From Scleroderma bovista (taxonomy: Eukaryota; Basidiomycota; Agaricomycetes; Boletales; Sclerodermataceae), in NCBI GenBank assembly GCA_037178675.1, contig JAYMGJ010000069.1, forward strand, positions 1-64,000: 64,000 nt of DNA, read 5' to 3'. Every line of letters starts with the position of its first letter. Position 1 is the first letter of the stretch. Positions 34,374-43,025 of the stretch are shown in pieces. Under the pieces are notes generated by a model that worked only from the letters and a program-made list of their open reading frames with translations, was not told the DNA's origin and made no database searches. Position numbers and translations under genes: made by a program.

Positions 34374-34856
34374 GTAGCCCAATTCGATGCAGGAGATTAA
34401 ATCTCCGGTTTGAGAAATTGGCCTGGAGGAATGTGTAGGGGCATATGCGGGTGGCCTGTGAACGGAACTAGTCCGGTCGGTAGTCATGACGTAGCAAGTG
34501 GCTGTGTGGCGCCTTGGTTGCACTGGCATTTAACAATTCAAGTAGTATATGCAGTTGGATCCGAGAAAGCTATGGAAGCGGCACAGGGCGGAGGAGAAGG
34601 GCAGTTCGTTCCACTCACCGTTTGGAAGGACATGCTGTAATAGGCCCACTTCGACGCTCCCGAGCCAATGAGGGCGCTATCAATTTAGGAGTTCATTTTC
34701 GTCTCTTACTTTAGCCTTGCTGCAGTTGCATCCACTAAAATCAAGCGCAACAATGCCTCACCAGCTCATAGGAGGAGTGCGAAGGGACAGGCGTGACATG
34801 TGACCCTTTCGCGTTCCGTCACACCTATCACGCCCATTCTTTCTGTCGAGTCCACC
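34374..34856. other. Intergenic region, no supported gene
   Basis: A plus-strand frame at 34410-34640 ends GGGEGQFVPLTVWKDML but has no upstream partner exon and no recognised domain. The rest should hold the 3' region of the oxygenase gene and the promoter of PSF1. Confidence 0.35.
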
Positions 34857-35441
34857 ATGACAGACACGCGTCAGTTTGGAGATCTCGCAACCCAACTCGT
34901 CCTCGAATCGCGCCGCTCGACGCTCACAGACAATCTCTTGAAGTATAACGACAGCCTCGTTAGATCCATCATCCGGGAACAACGCGATCTAGAGAAACTC
35001 ACCGAGGGTGCGGAGGCAGTCACCCCTGCGATCTTGATATACCAGACAGCCATCTTGCGAAACAAGCGATGTTTGCTTGCGTACCACAAGCACCGCATGG
35101 ATAGATTGCGGGATATGTATTGGGCTGCTGGTGGCGCGCTTCCCCATATCCTCAGCAACCAAGACATTCGCAGCAAGCTGTCTCCGCACGAAGTAGACTT
35201 CCTCCGCCAGTACAGTGCATCGGTGATGGATTACCGTGCTGGGTTCTCCAACGAGCTGGACATTACGGCCAGCGTCACCCATCCTCCCAGGGACTTACAT
35301 GTCCTGGTTCGCGTCGTGAGAGATTGTGGGGTCATACAAACCGAGCTTGGCAGTATCGACTTTCAGAAAGGCCAACGATTCATGGTCAGAAGAGCAGATA
35401 TAGAACACTTGATTGTACAGGGTTATCTCGAGGAGGTTTAG
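34857..35441 (+). CDS. PSF1: GINS complex subunit Psf1
   Basis: Part of the GINS tetramer in the CMG replicative helicase. An intronless frame of 194 aa starts MTDTRQFGDLATQLVLESRR, a typical Psf1 start. The conserved A-domain segment is CLLAYHKHRMDRLRDMYW. LSPHEVDFLRQYSASVMDYR links to the small B-domain (PPRDLHVLVRVVRDCGVIQT, KGQRFMVRRADIEHLIVQG). An in-frame ATG at 34800 would add 19 residues not expected in the family, so 34857 is preferred. Length matches the family. Confidence 0.95.
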   Translation: MTDTRQFGDLATQLVLESRRSTLTDNLLKYNDSLVRSIIREQRDLEKLTEGAEAVTPAILIYQTAILRNKRCLLAYHKHRMDRLRDMYWAAGGALPHILSNQDIRSKLSPHEVDFLRQYSASVMDYRAGFSNELDITASVTHPPRDLHVLVRVVRDCGVIQTELGSIDFQKGQRFMVRRADIEHLIVQGYLEEV

Positions 35442-35576
35442 TCTACAGTGAGCAAGGTCTTATCTTGAAGGTCCCAACTCATCATCCTCAAGCGTGTTGT
35501 GGCTGTGTCGACATTCCATTTGTGGATTGGCATGGCCACTCACAACTTCCGCCTTCGACAAAGACCTCCACCAAGT

Positions 35577-36617
35577 ATGATCACAAAGAAGTGTCTTTCG
35601 ACCCTCAAACACCTCTCTTCTCCCAATACTTCTTGCATCTTGCTGCCCATCGCACTCGTTATCACAAGGCGAACGCACACCCTTCATTCCAGTTCCGCAT
35701 CGCCCACTCCCAACAATCATCGAAACGACCTCGGGGAAATTTCGGACCAGGAGTGGGACATTCGAACTGGTGGGCCTCTACCAACCCTCCTTATTGATAG
35801 GCTCAGATACGACGTTTAGTCTCGCGCCGTTGGTGTCCTGATATACCCCAGGACGTGCTATCTACGTCCTTCAACAAACACTGCCAGACTTCTTCCAAAC
35901 TGGCCTTGTTTCCAACGTTGATGCAACTAGAGGCCCAGACCTAGGTTATAGCATCTCGTCAGACCATGGAGACGTAGAGAACATTTACAGTCCCAAGATA
36001 AGGTTGATGTATACGCCCCCTGTTGCACTTCCTTCGCCATTTCCGAGGACACTATCGATAGAAGGTGGGCCTTTAATCATGATTTCATCGTAATATCTAA
36101 GCAACACAATAGGTCTACCGCTTTATATGGCGTCGTCGGTCTTCATCCGCCATACAATGAAGACACTCTATTCCGATCTACGCGTGGATCTTCGAAAGCT
36201 TGTGGTACAAACACCACCGCCGCACTCACCAAATACACCAAATCCCCAGAGTGAAGCGGTCGAGAGTGCACATAGAACTCGAGAGAAAAGCTTGTTCCTC
36301 GGGTTCACGGTGCTCGGAACGGCACGCGTCAGCGGCGGGCTCGGTGAGTGGCAAGTGTACGTTCATCCTTTATGGATGTGAGACATCACTGAAACCTCAA
36401 ATACAAAATTCGCAGGGACTCGACGTATTCGTTTTCGCCAGTCACCGGACTGATCAACATGCACGTTATAAATTCGATACAACCCGCACCTCATCAAGCA
36501 GCGTATGATGCGCTCCGCACCTCCCTTAGCAGTGCATTTGGGTTAGGGGGTGGCGGAGTCGGTGGCATCCAACCTGGCGAAGCAAGAGCCGTTGAGCCGA
36601 CCAAGACAGGAATGTAA
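35577..36617 (+). CDS. Conserved unknown protein with likely mitochondrial presequence
   Basis: Four exons (35577-35769, 35852-36064, 36113-36356, 36416-36617) join in frame to 283 aa. The N-terminus (MITKKCLSTLKHLSS, then VITRRTHTLHSSSASP) is basic, Ser/Thr-rich and free of acids, like a mitochondrial import signal. The core reads GRAIYVLQQTLPDFFQTGLV, IYSPKIRLMYTPPVALP, SLFLGFTVLGTARVSGGLGE and GLINMHVINSIQPAPHQAAY. The layout resembles small alpha/beta-barrel (SnoaL/DUF2358-like) proteins, but that is a weak impression. The end is Gly-rich. The perfect splice joins and even conservation-like blocks make it a real gene. Its function is unknown. Confidence 0.8.
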
Positions 36618-37304
36618 CAGGATAGCTCTGTTGGCCAGCAATTTCCTAGAAGTCTTGAAGTAGGAGATGGAGTATAAGCAGGGGCGGGCACCGAGTTCCA
36701 TTTTCACTGCGGACTTGGGGTGCTCTTTGTTTCAGGAACAATCCTATCCGCCCTGACCGATAGGCTGCAGTCCTTATGTCTGTGTGCGGTGCAGTGGGAA
36801 GAGCATACAAATTGGCATTTCATTTGTCTGGTAAATTTTCTGAAGTTTATCTGTCTAGTGCAAATCCTTTGATTGGGGTATGTAGCATAGTGCGCGGGCA
36901 GTGTGATTCTTTAATTGTGTCCCTTGCATCTCCAAGACTCTGTAGGGAAGCGAGATCCGCTATCTGCATGTTAGGAATCTACATTCTATTTATCGAAATC
37001 TGCTCCACTGGTAGTAATCTGGAAACTGGTCACTTGCCTTTTCGTGTGCTCGATCACTGATTCCAGCTACTTAGAATTTTGCACTTTGCATTAGCACTTT
37101 CCTCACCAAAGCTGCTATAGCGTTGGAGAAGTCAGTGTTGAGTCTCAGACAAACCATTGTAACTAATCTCTCGGAGGGCAATTACTGGAAGACAGTCTCT
37201 TTCCGACTCTTTGTCATTTATACTTGTGCAAGGCGTACCTGTGCTTAACCATATCATTGTACTGAACGTTAACTTGCTGACAGCCCCAACCAACAACTCC
37301 AGCA
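36618..37304. other. Intergenic stretch before the right hydrophobin array
   Basis: AT-richer sequence with one plus-strand frame (36776-37060) that shows no domain and no splice partner. No repeat shared with the rest of the window was recognised here. Confidence 0.35.
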
Positions 37305-37860
37305 TCGACGACGAACAACCACTGGATGGCCAGGAAGCCACCTCTGGCAACGATGCCCCACAACGATATGCTATATGTGCAATCTACAACTTCGCTTGTC
37401 GCTTGTCTATCTTGCCTGTAAGGTCTACATGAAGTTGTGTCCTACTTCGGCTAGTCACCCACATCTTCCTTGCCTCTTGCTTCACGCAAACCTACACCAT
37501 GCAGCCTCTGGTGTTTGTGCGATGTACGTCAAGTCCAATTGATATTCAGGGGAAGTCCGCCTAGGGAATGGTGCTACAACCCACCTTTGCAACGTTGATG
37601 GGGTAACCATGCTGGTTGTGTACTCTGATGAGCAGCCCATAGGAACAACTTTGCGGGGCATGCCGTTTGCAAGTGAGCATCGGGTTGAAAGAGTAGGCAG
37701 TAGTGGTTGCCTCGGGAGACTCAATGCAAGGGTACATTGACCAGAATCGACTGCGTGGGTTCACGCAAGACAACGGTGTCATCTCAGAGGAGCGCCGTTG
37801 TGATGGACTGCATACGCATAGCCGGTTGACTCCTGTGGACCATGATGACGGTGATTCAAT
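37305..37860 (+). pseudogene. Relic of an unidentified coding sequence (unit A)
   Basis: Shares long runs with 40361-40775, for example GGGTACATTGACCAGAA and TGGGTTCACGCAAGACAA. The translated piece near 37563-37740 reads GNGATTHLCNVDGVTMLVVY before frameshifts. In unit B the corresponding frame stays open for 106 codons (40443-40763). I do not recognise the protein. Confidence 0.45.
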
Positions 37861-37944
37861 GCAGTTGTAGGCTTGTAGCCTCTTGGTTGTCGGTGATTAA
37901 AATGTACGAGACCCCTAATCAGCCATGAGTGATTATTTTGAGCA

Positions 37945-37990
37945 GTTTGTCACTGGCAGGGCCAAGGCAGGCTTGATATAAAACCGCCAT
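37945..37990 (+). promoter_or_regulatory. Conserved hydrophobin upstream block (H3)
   Basis: Reads TTTGTCACTGGCAGGGC and then GCTTGATATAAAACCGCCA, about 330-370 bp before the H3 start. It matches the minus-strand blocks of H1 and H2. Confidence 0.45.
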
Positions 37991-38316
37991 AATCCACAGA
38001 GCGTACCATCCTGTCATGGGTAGCTTGAATTCTTTACCATATTCGATAGGAGAAATGGGGTCCTTTTGATGTGGAGTCGGGTGAGTGATACTAATACGAC
38101 CTTGGCCACACAATGTTCATGTTTGATAGGTACACTGGGCTATGCATCACGTAGGACAGTACTAGATGGTACCTTGGTTGCCCTAGAACATATGACCATA
38201 AGGAAGGGGAAACACAGGCACCGAAATCCGCGGATCGCCGTATATGCTCACCAACGATCACATATATCAGCCGGAACAGAGGGAGAAGTCAAGTTCAATA
38301 TCTTTCCGATCCGGCC

Positions 38317-38736
38317 ATGTCGCTAAACACCCTCATTGTGGCAGCAGTGCTCAGCTTAGCAGCAAGTGCACAAGGATGTGCCGTTCCGTTGTGCTGTAAC
38401 CAAGTCATCTATGAACCTCCTTCACCTATTACAAGTACCGCCGATAGTCTTGGTGTTACGTGGCTAACCTACCCCATTGGAGTGGACTGCATCCCAACAA
38501 TGAATCCCCCAGCAGATTACGTCCTGTTCTGGTAGGTGACACTTTCCCCCCGGAGATGGATACATCTGACTCGATCGGTGCAGTGCCACCCCACGTCTCA
38601 AAGTATGCTGCAAGGAGAACAACTGGGGTAAGAGAATAGCAGCTACCTGGTGTTACCAATGCTTTGACAGTTGGCAGGTGGCAAGTTTGCTCTCGGTTGC
38701 ATGCCAGCTATCCTTCCCACCCCAATGGGCGGTTAG
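38317..38736 (+). CDS. Class I hydrophobin (copy H3)
   Basis: Three exons (38317-38531, 38584-38627, 38678-38736) give 105 aa. A signal peptide (LIVAAVLSLAASAQ) is followed by eight cysteines: GC, LCC, VDC, a splice-created Cys, VCC and a final LGC. The spacing between the first Cys and the CC pair is four residues (C-AVPL-CC), one shorter than in H1. An ATATAT box lies at 38262-38267, 50 bp upstream. The unit is followed by a PUF6 tail remnant 250 bp downstream. The start MSLN differs from the MLLN of its relatives. Confidence 0.93.
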
Positions 38737-38987
38737 GCTGCACGCAATGCTGTTGTCGGTCCAGTTTTAATGGCAAGAACATGATGGATAAACGAGGCGT
38801 GGTCGATCAGCATTTGGCTACTAGGGATGTCGTCTACCGAGCGCGAGTCGATTCGGTAGTGCAAAAATGTATTCTGATCTTGGTTTGGCTGACGTCAAGT
38901 CATCTACATTAATTAAAATTTCAGCCTGCAGATATGAGGATGCGACGGCATTACGCGACCGAAGAAACATGAAGAGGCCCTCTCCAG

Positions 38988-39218
38988 CGCTTCAATCCTC
39001 TTGATGAGAACATCATTTTCAACATTATGTAACGCAATCGGATGTAAAGAACCAACCTGTGTTCTTCCTTTCCTCTCGCTACCTTCATTCGAGGAGTTCA
39101 ACCACTACGAAGGTGCCATTGCCTTTAGCTATGGCCAAAAGAGCAGACAGGACTACTGAGCAAATTCAACAAAGCGGTGGAAAACGTTTCTACAGTTTTT
39201 TTGCAATGTGAAAAGCAC
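38988..39218 (-). pseudogene. PUF6 3'-end remnant (tail 3)
   Basis: Minus-strand sense, the same orientation as the true PUF6 gene. GCTTCAATCCTCTTGATGAG, GAGGAGTTCAACCACTACGA and GGTGCCATTGCCTTTAGCTA match the real gene's end (43030-43250). The coding frame is lost through indels. It covers roughly the last 80 codons, the longest class of remnant together with tail 4. Confidence 0.8.
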
Positions 39219-39520
39219 TCCAGTAAGTATAAGAGACTATGATAAACGAGATGATTAGCTGACTAGTCGCTAGGCGGGCCCACCCAGAAAGCACTGAGCT
39301 CCTCAAGAAAGCTCACTGGTGCCCTGTACAAAAAGGATAAGATATAGTGTCGCCGACGCAGTGAGCATGCACCAACGCGTGAAACGAATACGCATGGATC
39401 GAGTCAGCGCGGCGGCAACTGAGCTTTGCCTTGGCCTCATGGTACCTTGGTTGCCCTGCATCAACATTTTCCTTGGTAAGTACATATTCTGAGGCTCCAC
39501 AATATTATGGAACAGCCCCC

Positions 39521-39555
39521 AGGGCTTGATGTATCCACCGTAAAACCGCCAAAGC
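39521..39555 (+). promoter_or_regulatory. Partial hydrophobin upstream block (H4)
   Basis: Only the second half of the block is kept (GCTTGATGTATCCACCG, then TAAAACCGCCAAAG), about 400 bp before H4. Confidence 0.35.
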
Positions 39556-39934
39556 TCTCGCGTGCGTACCATCCTGACATGTAGGCTGTACTCTACGGCG
39601 GGCTTGAAATAATGGCAGGTTCCTTACGGAAAGATAGGGTCCTTCCGACGTGGAATGAGGCGCATGATACAAGAACAGTCCGGTCGCATGATGTTCACAG
39701 CTTGGCGCACTAGGCTATCGTCACATAGAAGGGTACCTTGGTTGCCCTGGAATGTCTCTGGTTATATGACCATAAAGAGGCGATGAGAGGGCTGTACTTC
39801 ACTTAATTTGCGTCGCGAAATTCCCAAACGATTCACCGTGTACGCTTGGCACGAACGATGTCGAGTATATATCTATCAGTCGGAACAGAGGGAGGAGTTA
39901 AGGTCGCATACGTTTATACCTTTCAGATCAAGTC

Positions 39935-40340
39935 ATGTTGCTAATCACCCTCATCGCGGCAACGATGCTCGGCTTGGCAGCAGGCGCACAAGGATGCACT
40001 CAATTGTGCTGTAGCAAGCTCATCTACAAACTCTCTCCAGATGTCATAAACATGGTCAATAGTCTTGGGATCATGATGTCGCCGAATTACTACCCCATTG
40101 GAGTGGACTGCGTTCCTCCGCCATCAAATTCTTTCGTGGCAGTCTGGTAGGTAATGTTCTCCCCCGAGACGGGCACATCTGACTTGACTGGTGCAGTACC
40201 TCCCCCCCGCATAACAATTTCGTATGCTGCGAGCAGAGCAACTGGGGTAAGAGAATAGCAGCGACCTGATGCTGTCAATGGTCTGACACTGGTTCGCAGG
40301 TGGAATGATTGCTCTTAGTTGCACACCACTGGAGACATAG
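39935..40340 (+). CDS. Class I hydrophobin (copy H4)
   Basis: Three exons (39935-40146, 40197-40246, 40300-40340) give 100 aa. The signal peptide is LIAATMLGLAAGAQ. Eight cysteines are present, but the first gap is short (C-TQL-CC) and the loop before the second CC pair is longer (TSPPHNNFV), so this is a distinct subtype. The C-terminus is short (CTPLET). A TATATAT box lies at 39866-39872, 63 bp upstream. Its promoter and signal peptide resemble the broken copy H6. Unlike the other copies it has no PUF6 tail behind it, because the sequence passes straight into unit B. Confidence 0.92.
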
Positions 40341-40904
40341 TTCTGGTTGTTAGGACTCGGATCAACGAACAGCCACTGGATGTCCATGATGTATCCTACT
40401 TGACTCCGGCTAGTCATCTATATCTTCCTTGCCTCTTGCCCTTTGCTTCACGCAAACCTGCACCATTGCAGCCTCCGGTGTTTGTGCGGTGTGCGTCTAG
40501 GGAACGGTGTTACAACCCACCTTCGCAACATTGATGGGGTAACCATGCTGCTAGTTGTGTGCGCTGATGAGCAGATAAGAACAACTTTGTGGGGCATGCA
40601 AGTGAGCATCGAGGTGAAAGAGTATGCAGTAGTGGCTGCCTCAGGAGGTGGCAGGACTCAATGCAAGGGTACATTGACCAGAAACAACTGCGTGGGTTCA
40701 CGCAAGACAATAGTGCCATCTCTGAGGAGCTTCACTGTGATGGACTACACGGGCCCCACATAGCTGGTTGACTCCGACATATAGCGCCTTCACTATGTAT
40801 AACACTGTTGTATCTGGTCCATGACGGTGATTCAATACTTTGTCGGTTGTACGAGACCCCTAACCAACCCATTGGACCAAGCAAGGTTGCCCGTCCTCGA
40901 GTTT

Positions 40905-40960
40905 GAGCAATTTGTCACTGGCAGGGCTTGATATACCCACTGTAAAACCGCCAAACACTC
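40905..40960 (+). promoter_or_regulatory. Conserved hydrophobin upstream block (H5)
   Basis: Reads TTTGTCACTGGCAGGGCTTG, then ATATACCCACTGTAAAACCG and CCAAA, about 340-395 bp before the H5 start. It is a near mirror of the H1 block on the other strand. Confidence 0.45.
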
Positions 40961-41299
40961 ATGCGAGCGGTGACTGGTGATCACTCTGTGAATGATCAAT
41001 ACATAGGTTCCTTACCGTATGTGTAGTCGGGTGAATGATGTTAATAAGAGCCCGGCCGCCGCACAATGAAAATATTCATGGTTTGATAGGTACACTAGGC
41101 TATGCATCACGTCGGACGGTACCACTAGATGGTACCTTGGTTGTCTAGAATGTATGACCATAAGGAAGCTACGAGAGGGGAGACACATGCAACACACCGC
41201 TTAACTTTCGCCGTAAAATCTGCGGACCGCCGTATAACGATTACATATATCAGCTGGAACAGAGGGAAAAGTCAAGTTCGATACCTTTCTGATCAAGCC

Positions 41300-41715
41300 A
41301 TGTTGCTAAACACCCTCGTTGTGGCAGCAGTGCTCGGCTTGGCAGCAAGTGCACAAGGATGTGCCACCATTCCGTTGTGCTGTGACCAGGTCATCTATGG
41401 ACCCACTGCATCTGTCACAAGTACCGCCAATAGTCTTGGTGTTACGTCGTTAACCTACCCCATTGGAGTGGACTGCGTTCCGATAGAGGATCCCCCGGCA
41501 ATGTACATCCTGCTATGGTAAGTGATACTCCCCCCTGGAGATGGATATACCTGAGTCGATCGGTGCAGTACCGCCCCACGTATCGAAGTATGCTGCAAGC
41601 AGAACAACTGGGGTAAGAGAATAGCAGCGACCTGATGCTGCCAATGTTTTGACAGTTTACAGGTGGCAAGATTGCTCTTGGTTGCACGCCTATTGTCGTC
41701 CCATATGACGATTAG
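41300..41715 (+). CDS. Class I hydrophobin (copy H5)
   Basis: Three exons (41300-41517, 41569-41612, 41663-41715) give 104 aa, with exon lengths identical to H1. The signal peptide LVVAAVLGLAASAQ precedes the same eight-cysteine pattern, including C-ATIPL-CC. The mature region differs from H1 at only a few visible sites (CCDQVIYGPTASVTSTANSL against CCDQLVYAPSAAVTSTANSL). ATATAT at 41245-41250 lies 50 bp upstream. H1 and H5 are thus the closest pair although they sit in opposite arrays. Confidence 0.94.
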
Positions 41716-41959
41716 GCTGCACGCAACGTTGTTGTTATTGGCCCAGTTTGAGTAATGGCAAGAACATGATAAATAAACGAGGCATGGTCGATTGACATTT
41801 AGCTAGGGATGTCGTGTGTTTCCGACCTACAGAACGCGAGTCAATTCGGTAGTGCAAAATTGTATTCTGATCTTGGTTTGTTTGGCGTCAAGTCACCTAC
41901 ATTGTTCAGCCTGCAGATATGAGGATGTGGCATTACACGATCGCCGAAGGACCATGAAG

Positions 41960-42215
41960 CTTTGAAGAGACGCCTCTTGATGAGAACAGGCTGCCTTGCC
42001 TTCAACGACTTCATTATGTAAGATATAAAGCTGCTTGTCCGTACTATGTATTTTCTTTTCTTTTTTCCCTCTCGCCTCCTTCCTCCCGGGTTCACTCGAG
42101 GAGTTCAACCATTACGAAGGTGTCACTGCCTTTAGTTATGGCCAACAGGACTGCTGAATCAAATTGAGTGGTTGAAAACGTTTCTGTGCGTTCGACAATT
42201 TTTGTAATGCGAAAG
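41960..42215 (-). pseudogene. PUF6 3'-end remnant (tail 4)
   Basis: Minus-strand sense. GCCTCTTGATGAGAACAG, TCATTATGTAAGATA, CTTCCTCCCGGGTTCACTCG and TTTAGTTATGGCCAACAG correspond to the true PUF6 end, with indels that destroy the frame. It begins about 245 bp beyond the 3' end of H5. Confidence 0.8.
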
Positions 42216-42467
42216 CACGCTGGTAAACAGCTTGGCGCACTAGGCTATCATCACGGTACCTTGGTTGCCCTGGAATGTCTCTGGTTATATGACCGTAAAG
42301 AGGCGATGATAGGGGGGCACAGGCTGTACTTCACCTTAATTTGCGTCTCGAAATTTCCAAACGATTCGCCGCGTACGCTTGGCACGAACGATGTTGAGTA
42401 TATATCTGTCAGCCGGAACAAAGGGAGGAGTCAAGGTCGCATACGTTTATACCTTTCAGATCAACCC

Positions 42468-42813
42468 ATGTTACTAATCACCTCATCGCGGCAATGATGC
42501 TCGGCTCGGCAACAGGCGCACAAGGATGCACTCTATTGTGCTGTGCCCAGCTCGTCGGTAGTCCTGGGATTGGACTGGACTGCGTTCCTCCGCCATCAAA
42601 TCCTAAGATGATGATAGCCTGGTAGGTAATGTTCTCTTGAGACGGGCATAATATCTGACTTGATTGGTGCAGTCCCTCTCCCCCGCATGTCAATTTCGCA
42701 TGCTGCAAGCAGAACAACTGGGGTAAGGGAATAACAGCGACCTGACGTTGTCAATGATCTGACAGCTCACAGTTGGCAACCTTGCTTTTGGTTGCGATCC
42801 CCTGTACACATAG
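42468..42813 (+). pseudogene. Hydrophobin relic (copy H6)
   Basis: Closest to H4. One base is missing in the signal-peptide codons (ATCACCTCATCG against ATCACCCTCATCG in H4), so the ATG frame stops almost at once. A second deletion removes part of the loop between the CC pair and the fourth Cys. The later cysteine codons and both intron positions can still be followed to a stop at 42811-42813. The TATATAT box at 42399-42405 is intact. It is the copy next to the real PUF6 gene. Confidence 0.8.
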
Positions 42814-43025
42814 TTCCCACCCTACTGAGTGGTTAGGATGCAATGGATAGTCTAGTCAGTGACAAGAACATGATGGATAAAATGGCGAGGCGTGGTCTAT
42901 CAGATTTTGGCAAGGATCTCGCCTGAAGAGTGCAAGTGAATTCATAGTGCAAAAATGTATTCTGATTTTGGTTTAGTTGACATAGTCACCTGCAGCATTC
43001 AGCAATCGGGGGGCACGAAGAGATT

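Larger units (their letters stand above)
37305..40360 (+). repeat. Tandem duplication unit A of the right hydrophobin array
   Basis: Unit A holds, in order: an unidentified coding relic (37305-37860), the hydrophobin upstream block, hydrophobin H3, a PUF6 tail remnant and hydrophobin H4. Unit B (40361-about 42830) repeats the same order. H3 and H5 start codons are 2,983 bp apart and the relics about 3.06 kb apart. H4 to H6 is only 2,533 bp because unit B lacks roughly 0.4 kb upstream of H6. Confidence 0.75.
40361..42830 (+). repeat. Tandem duplication unit B of the right hydrophobin array
   Basis: Second copy of the unit: coding relic (40361-40775), upstream block (40905-40960), hydrophobin H5, PUF6 tail 4 and the hydrophobin relic H6. 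It ends next to the authentic PUF6 3' end. Confidence 0.75.

Noticed and set aside
34410..34640. 77-codon frame ending GQFVPLTVWKDML as a separate gene
   Set aside because: No domain, start context or exon partner; more likely 3' flank of the oxygenase gene.
35120..35797. Long plus-strand frame overlapping PSF1
   Set aside because: It is the shifted-frame shadow of PSF1 and of the first exon of the 283-aa gene.
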